Of a stretch of DNA of 64,000 nt, positions 61,082-64,000 are shown in pieces; within the stretch, counting starts at the first letter, position 1; each line of letters begins with the position of its first letter. The notes beneath the pieces were generated by a model. It was given only the letters and a program-made list of their open reading frames with translations, was not told the origin of the DNA and made no database searches. A program made the translations under genes and the position numbers. This DNA is from Bacteroidota bacterium (GTDB lineage Bacteria; Bacteroidota; Bacteroidia; Palsa-948). The stretch is from NCBI GenBank assembly GCA_016195025.1, contig JACQAL010000021.1:1-64000 (forward strand), read 5' to 3'.

Positions 61082-61089
61082 CAAAGATA
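61082..61089 (-). promoter_or_regulatory. Promoter -7 box TATCTTTG of toxin-antitoxin pair A
   Basis: Exact consensus on the minus strand, 16 bp before the antitoxin ATG. Confidence 0.7.
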
Positions 61090-61142
61090 ACAATTTTTTC
61101 TCCTTTCTCTGTGAAATAAAAATTCAACACCTATTCCACTTA

Positions 61143-61224
61143 AGGCGAATGAGGGGATTTTTGCAGACGAAAAAAGGTTACGAATTACGAATCTGTACGA
61201 ATATTACGAATGGCAGGCAGGAAA
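61143..61224. repeat. Array repeat R3
   Basis: GGCGAATGAGGGGATTTTTG, CAGACGAAAAAAGG, TTACGAATTACGAATCTG, TACGAATATTACGAATGG. It shares the R2 sequence almost throughout the first 75 bp. Confidence 0.88.
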
Positions 61225-61280
61225 TGATAAAGAAAAACCTTCTTCGAAAAATAATTTTTATGTAAAAATATTTTCATCGT

Positions 61281-61661
61281 TCAATTTTTTTCACACCAAT
61301 GAATAATGCTTTCGGCAAGTTCCATTCCGGTTTGGGTGGTTTTTTTATTCAGGTCGCCATCATATCCTCCTAACAGGTGCAAATAATTATAGGCGGAAAC
61401 AAAATCGTTCAATGCTTTTCTGTTTCTTGCCGCCAAATATTTTTTATAGTCCTCCACCGATTTTCGCTTTCCTTTTGCAGCATGTACTTTTTCGTTCAGC
61501 GCAACCAATACTCCGCTCCATGCAGTGTGGCAAGCCATCTTCACATATTTAGCATCTGAATAATAACCGGGCACTCCATTGCCGCCTTTATGTTTGAGAA
61601 TATCGCGGGCATTGGCTAAATATCTTTTTGCATCGGGAATATGTTTGCGTAATGTCTTCAT
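61281..61661 (-). CDS. DUF5618-family protein
   Basis: This 126-residue protein has the family pattern RKHIPDAKRYLANARDILKH, AKYVKMACHTAWSGVLVALN, KGKRKSVEDYKKYLAARNRK and YNYLHLLGGYDGDLNKKTTQ. It is predicted to be all-helical and soluble. DUF5618 is a small Bacteroidota family of unknown role, often seen in accessory gene blocks. Its HEPN-like helical plan makes an RNA-related function conceivable, but that is speculation. Promoter box TATATTTG upstream. Confidence 0.85.
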   Translation of the reverse strand: MKTLRKHIPDAKRYLANARDILKHKGGNGVPGYYSDAKYVKMACHTAWSGVLVALNEKVHAAKGKRKSVEDYKKYLAARNRKALNDFVSAYNYLHLLGGYDGDLNKKTTQTGMELAESIIHWCEKN

Positions 61662-61675
61662 TGCTTTCTATTAAA

Positions 61676-61683
61676 CAAATATA
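61676..61683 (-). promoter_or_regulatory. Promoter -7 box TATATTTG of the DUF5618 gene
   Basis: Exact TAnnTTTG on the minus strand, 14 bp before the ATG at 61661. Confidence 0.65.
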
Positions 61684-61718
61684 CGAACCTTATTTCAATA
61701 ATCCGGCAAACGTTTTCT

Positions 61719-61808
61719 TAAACGAATGAGGGGATTTTTGCAGACGAAAAAAAGAGAATAATAATGCAAAAGATGCGAACATATGCGAATACCGCGAATA
61801 GCAGCCCA
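61719..61808. repeat. Array repeat R4 (second subtype)
   Basis: AACGAATGAGGGGATTTTTG and CAGACGAAAAAA match R1-R3, but the second half is AGAGAATAATAATGCAAAAG, ATGCGAACATATGCGAATAC, CGCGAATAGCAGCC, a form shared only with R5. Confidence 0.88.
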
Positions 61809-61810
61809 CC

Positions 61811-62032
61811 CTACAATACTTCAAACTCTTTTTTCACCTTCACATATTTTTTATGCGGAGGAGATTTCTTTTTTTCTTTTACTGATTTTTTATCGTCAAG
61901 AAAAGTAATGCCGGAATTGTTTGAGATTTTATTCAGGTCTTTGGGATTGGCAATAAGATGCTCTAAAAAATCAAATGCCAGCGAAATGTCTTTCTTGATT
62001 TTTTAATTCTCTTTTGGTTTCATATTTTTCAT
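61811..62032 (-). pseudogene. Small gene interrupted by an in-frame stop
   Basis: Read from ATG 62032, MKNMKPKEN is followed by TAA, then the frame stays open: KIKKDISLAFDFLEHLIANP, KDLNKISNNSGITFLDD and KKSPPHKKYVKVKKEFEVL before TAG at 61811. The nonsense codon at residue 10 makes it probably non-functional unless translation starts elsewhere. It is the third gene of its unit. Confidence 0.55.
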
Positions 62033-62038
62033 CCGGCA

Positions 62039-62299
62039 CTAAGCAACTTTTAAAAAATCCACTTTTACAGAATAGCCGAGTTGTTTCATAATATCATCGC
62101 AATCTTCCCAAAGAAGCCCAAAGTCCTTTACATCGGCAGCGGCAATTCTGCCCAGCGCCTGCATGATGACTTTCTCATAATTTTCTTCAGCACCTCCCTT
62201 CATAATTGAGTTTTCAGCCCAATCCACCAATTCTGCCAGAGAAGTGTGGTGATTAAGATAATCGGTTAAATGCCGGGCTATTTCTTGTCGTGTAATCAT
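62039..62299 (-). CDS. Small soluble protein, second gene of an unknown pair
   Basis: This 86-residue, mostly helical protein starts MITRQEIARHLTDYLNHHTS and ends DIMKQLGYSVKVDFLKVA. I do not recognise the family. Because it follows the preceding gene by 2 bp and both are small, a toxin-antitoxin or similar two-component arrangement is plausible. Confidence 0.6.
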   Translation of the reverse strand: MITRQEIARHLTDYLNHHTSLAELVDWAENSIMKGGAEENYEKVIMQALGRIAAADVKDFGLLWEDCDDIMKQLGYSVKVDFLKVA

Positions 62300-62301
62300 G
62301 T

Positions 62302-62544
62302 TTATATTTTTTTATGCCCTTTATCTAGGGGATATTTTTCGTGTATCGAAACAAATTTTGCATTCTTATCATAAATTTCCTGAACAAAACTTACGGTTTG
62401 TTCTTCCGCATCGGTAATTTTAATATACCGCGCAAAACCTCCCAACTTTCCTTTTACATCAAACCAGTATTTTCTTCCTCCGCCAGGCAACTCTTCCCAA
62501 GTATCAAATTCTTTTTCGTTTTTTATTCGTCTTTTTTTATCCAC
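62302..62544 (-). CDS. Small protein, first gene of an unknown pair
   Basis: This 80-residue protein has EEFDTWEELPGG-like KEFDTWEELPGGGRKYWFDV and GFARYIKITDAEEQTVSFVQ, a small beta-rich pattern. It has its own TATATTTG box and is followed by the 62039-62299 gene after 2 bp. No family or function is known to me; the pairing suggests an accessory stress or toxin-type module. Confidence 0.6.
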   Translation of the reverse strand: MDKKRRIKNEKEFDTWEELPGGGRKYWFDVKGKLGGFARYIKITDAEEQTVSFVQEIYDKNAKFVSIHEKYPLDKGHKKI

Positions 62545-62566
62545 TGCCGGAAGAAAATTCCTTTTA

Positions 62567-62574
62567 CAAATATA
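62567..62574 (-). promoter_or_regulatory. Promoter -7 box TATATTTG of the unknown gene pair
   Basis: Exact consensus on the minus strand, 22 bp before the ATG at 62544. Confidence 0.65.
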
Positions 62575-62610
62575 CGAACCTTATAGCAATGGTATAGAAA
62601 AGTTTTTTTA

Positions 62611-62698
62611 AGACAAATGAGGTGATTTTGTAGACGAAAAAAAGAGAATAATAATGCAAAAGATGCGAACGTATGCGAATACCGCGAATAGCAGCCGG
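62611..62698. repeat. Array repeat R5 (second subtype)
   Basis: AGACAAATGAGGTGATTTTG, TAGACGAAAAAA, then AGAGAATAATAATGCAAAAG, ATGCGAACGTATGCGAATAC, CGCGAATAGCAGCC. The second half is the same as R4 apart from single changes. Confidence 0.88.
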
Positions 62699-62702
62699 AA
62701 CT

Positions 62703-62987
62703 TTATTTGAATCGTTTGTAAAATCTTCTTTTGTCTTTGTCAAGGCGGGCGAACCAAATGATATTACTCAATAGTTTTATTCCTATGCGATAAGTTGCAT
62801 TCCGTGTTTTAAGTTTAAATCTATAATGTGTATCTCTGCCGCGAATGGGAACTATTCCGGAAAGATTTTCTAATGTTGCTGCTTTTGCGGTCTCCTTAAT
62901 TCTCGCTTCGAGCAATGCGGATAATTCATGGTCGTGCTTATACTTGCGGGCATCTTTAATGAAGCCCTTAGTCAATTCGTATTCCAT
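62703..62987 (-). CDS. RelE/ParE-superfamily toxin (copy B)
   Basis: This 94-residue protein (YELTKGFIKDARKYKHDHEL, HYRFKLKTRNATYRIGIKLL, IIWFARLDKDKRRFYKRFK) is a paralogue of copy A, sharing especially the YRIGI and DKDK(K/R)RFYKRFK segments. It overlaps the antitoxin gene by 20 bp. Function inferred from superfamily. Confidence 0.85.
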   Translation of the reverse strand: MEYELTKGFIKDARKYKHDHELSALLEARIKETAKAATLENLSGIVPIRGRDTHYRFKLKTRNATYRIGIKLLSNIIWFARLDKDKRRFYKRFK

Positions 62988-63195
62988 GTTCCTTGAAAAA
63001 TCTTTTCACTTCTTCTTTAGAAGCTTTTCCACTTTTCATTCCTTCTTCTATGCTATCTGAAAGCAGCAAGTCAAATTCATCATCATTATCCTCTTTGTCG
63101 CTTAAAATTTTTGCAGGAACTTTCAGCAATTTAATCGCCTCAAGTATTCTTGAATACATTTTTTTGCTGGTGGGTTTTATTAAAATCGCATTCAT
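62968..63195 (-). CDS. Antitoxin of the RelE/ParE-type pair (copy B)
   Basis: This 75-residue protein begins MNAILIKPTSKKMYSRILEA and ends LLSDSIEEGMKSGKASKEEV, KRFFKEHGIRID. It is clearly related to copy A but has a longer acidic middle (KEDNDDEFD). The strong divergence of the middle with conserved ends suggests selection for a different partner. Promoter TATCTTTG upstream. Confidence 0.86.
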   Translation of the reverse strand: MNAILIKPTSKKMYSRILEAIKLLKVPAKILSDKEDNDDEFDLLLSDSIEEGMKSGKASKEEVKRFFKEHGIRID

Positions 63196-63211
63196 AAATT
63201 TTCTTTTTATT

Positions 63212-63219
63212 CAAAGATA
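63212..63219 (-). promoter_or_regulatory. Promoter -7 box TATCTTTG of toxin-antitoxin pair B
   Basis: Exact consensus on the minus strand, 16 bp before the antitoxin ATG, the same spacing as in pair A. Confidence 0.7.
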
Positions 63220-63241
63220 ATTATTTTTCATAAATGTTTCT

Positions 63242-63320
63242 TAAATGCATGAGGTGATTTTGTAGACGAAAAAGAGTGCGGATTACGAATCTTCTGCGGA
63301 TTTACGAAATCACGAATGGA
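63242..63320. repeat. Array repeat R6
   Basis: ATGAGGTGATTTTG, TAGACGAAAAAG, GATTACGAATCT and CACGAAT blocks are present but more diverged than in R1-R3. The next 145 bp to the protease stop show no gene. Confidence 0.7.
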
Positions 63321-63465
63321 TGCAAATAATCCGAAACAACCAAGAAATAGTTTTACCAAAGGGAATAGTTTTTTTGTTTAATTCAAAAAATATTGCTGAA
63401 CAAAACAAAAAAGAGAAAAGAAAAATCTTTTCAGCATTCAATTTTTCATCTCTTTGTTTTAGGAC

Positions 63466-63843
63466 TTAACATTTTCGCTTATACTTTAAAGGGATTGCCG
63501 GCATTTTTTTCAATGTCATTGAAACCGGGTCCACTCCGATTCCTACATTTTCCAACGCCACCACACCTAAAATCGGTTCCACTTTTTCCGGTCCGAAAAT
63601 CACCTGCACCACCGTTTCTGCGCCCATGAATAAAATTCTTGCAAAGCCATATTCCACTTCATGCGGCTGACCGTTTGCTAATTCATAAGTTGCTTTGCCT
63701 TCGGGCTGAACTCCTGCTTTTGCAAGTTCGTCCTTTGGCGCCATACAGTGAATTGCCCCGGTGTCAACTAAAAACAATGCCTCATACCCTGGTTTTGATT
63801 TCGCCAGATTTGATATTTTGGCTGTTACTTTGGTTATTCCCAT
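63466..63843 (-). CDS. Single-domain retropepsin-like (clan AA) aspartic protease
   Basis: This 125-residue protein has a catalytic-type triad in ALFLVDTGAIHCMAPKDELA, a flap-like YELANGQPHEVEYGFARI and a hydrophobic-glycine end EPILGVVALENVGIGVDP. One such domain must dimerise to be active. Bacterial members are common in toxin-antitoxin-rich or accessory regions; substrates are unknown. It has a TATCTTTG promoter and lies between R6 and R7. Confidence 0.85.
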   Translation of the reverse strand: MGITKVTAKISNLAKSKPGYEALFLVDTGAIHCMAPKDELAKAGVQPEGKATYELANGQPHEVEYGFARILFMGAETVVQVIFGPEKVEPILGVVALENVGIGVDPVSMTLKKMPAIPLKYKRKC

Positions 63844-63859
63844 TTTTATTCTTTTTATT

Positions 63860-63867
63860 CAAAGATA
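63860..63867 (-). promoter_or_regulatory. Promoter -7 box TATCTTTG of the aspartic protease gene
   Basis: Exact consensus on the minus strand, 16 bp before the ATG at 63843. Confidence 0.7.
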
Positions 63868-63887
63868 ATTATTTTTCACGAGCGCAA

Positions 63888-63972
63888 ACGAATGAGGTGA
63901 TTTTGTCCCATAGGGACTCCTTGCGGAGCAGACGAAGAAAAGCGTTACGAATTACACGAATTAAAAGCCCCT
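63888..63972. repeat. Array repeat R7, interrupted by a 23-bp insertion
   Basis: AACGAATGAGGTGATTTTG and CAGACGAAGAAAAGCGTTAC are separated by 23 bp (63906-63928) absent from the other copies. The insertion has two small hairpins: TCCCATAGGGA and CTCCTTGCGGAG. Confidence 0.85.
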
Positions 63973-64000
63973 GATGGAAATTATACCGAGGGTTCAAAAA

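Noticed and set aside
63393-63629. 78-residue open frame on the plus strand
   Set aside because: It mainly overlaps the retropepsin gene in antisense and is low-complexity.
59101-63972. True integron with attC sites
   Set aside because: The repeat lacks a clear GTTRRRY/RYYYAAC pair and no integrase gene is in the window; cassette-like organisation is kept only as a hypothesis.
59101-63972. CRISPR array
   Set aside because: Repeats are 80-90 bp, not identical, and are separated by whole genes of different length; no cas genes were seen.
1-64000. tRNA, rRNA, riboswitch and prophage genes
   Set aside because: No cloverleaf, rRNA signature, known riboswitch core, or phage structural gene was recognised in reading the window.

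Overview
The window is a piece of a Bacteroidota chromosome, probably a gliding or surface-active environmental member; I cannot name a genus. The evidence is a SprA outer-membrane translocon gene, several proteins with type IX secretion (T9SS) type A sorting tails, many copies of the Bacteroidota -7 promoter box TAnnTTTG, weak Shine-Dalgarno sites, and families largely confined to the phylum (DUF4271, DUF4199, DUF5618, PorT-like barrels). No rRNA, tRNA or CRISPR array was seen.

Region 1 (1-11.8 kb, minus strand): maeB, a SiaB-SiaC-phosphatase signalling operon, ruvA, and the N-terminal 1545 codons of sprA, which runs off the left edge. Region 2 (11.9-21.6 kb, plus): a sirtuin, then a compact co-directional run nadA, MORN-repeat protein, multi-PAS histidine kinase, LytTR response regulator, TMTC-like TPR membrane protein and barrel protein, joined by tiny gaps or overlaps. 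Region 3 (21.6-30.9 kb): an RRM RNA-binding protein, an LTA-synthase-like sulfatase, small membrane proteins, a membrane-anchored LuxR-type regulator, DUF2461, a secreted GH25 lysozyme with a T9SS tail, DUF1801, and a structured GC-richer non-coding block.

Region 4 (30.9-35.2 kb, minus): a defence operon of DNA methyltransferase, AIPR-family protein and TdeIII-type restriction enzyme, with 14-bp overlaps at both junctions and an AIPR gene much more AT-rich than its neighbours. Region 5 (35.3-43 kb, plus): mnmG carrying an in-frame palindromic insertion, a small HTH protein whose ribosome binding site comes from a mobile-looking repeat, two sequences matching the chromosomal parS (ParB) site, a methyltransferase, DUF4271, hemD, and an ECF sigma / anti-sigma / barrel operon. 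Region 6 (43-54.3 kb): twin trypsin-like proteases, a DUF255 thioredoxin-domain lipoprotein, an LEA2-like lipoprotein, an M20 dipeptidase, ferrochelatase with two more in-frame palindromic insertions, and a spermidine-synthase-like membrane protein.

Region 7 (54.4-64 kb, almost all minus strand) is accessory DNA. It holds DUF433/DUF5615 and HicBA toxin-antitoxin pairs set between remnants of T9SS gene 3' ends, a large T9SS surface protein, and then an array in which small genes (Kelch-T9SS protein, two paralogous RelE/ParE-type pairs, DUF5618, an unknown gene pair with a broken third gene, a retropepsin-like protease) are separated by seven copies of an approximately 80-90 bp repeat in one orientation. 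Each unit has its own TAnnTTTG promoter. This cassette-like array, the in-frame palindromes in mnmG and hemH, the paired parS sites and the AIPR-containing restriction operon are the most interesting observations.
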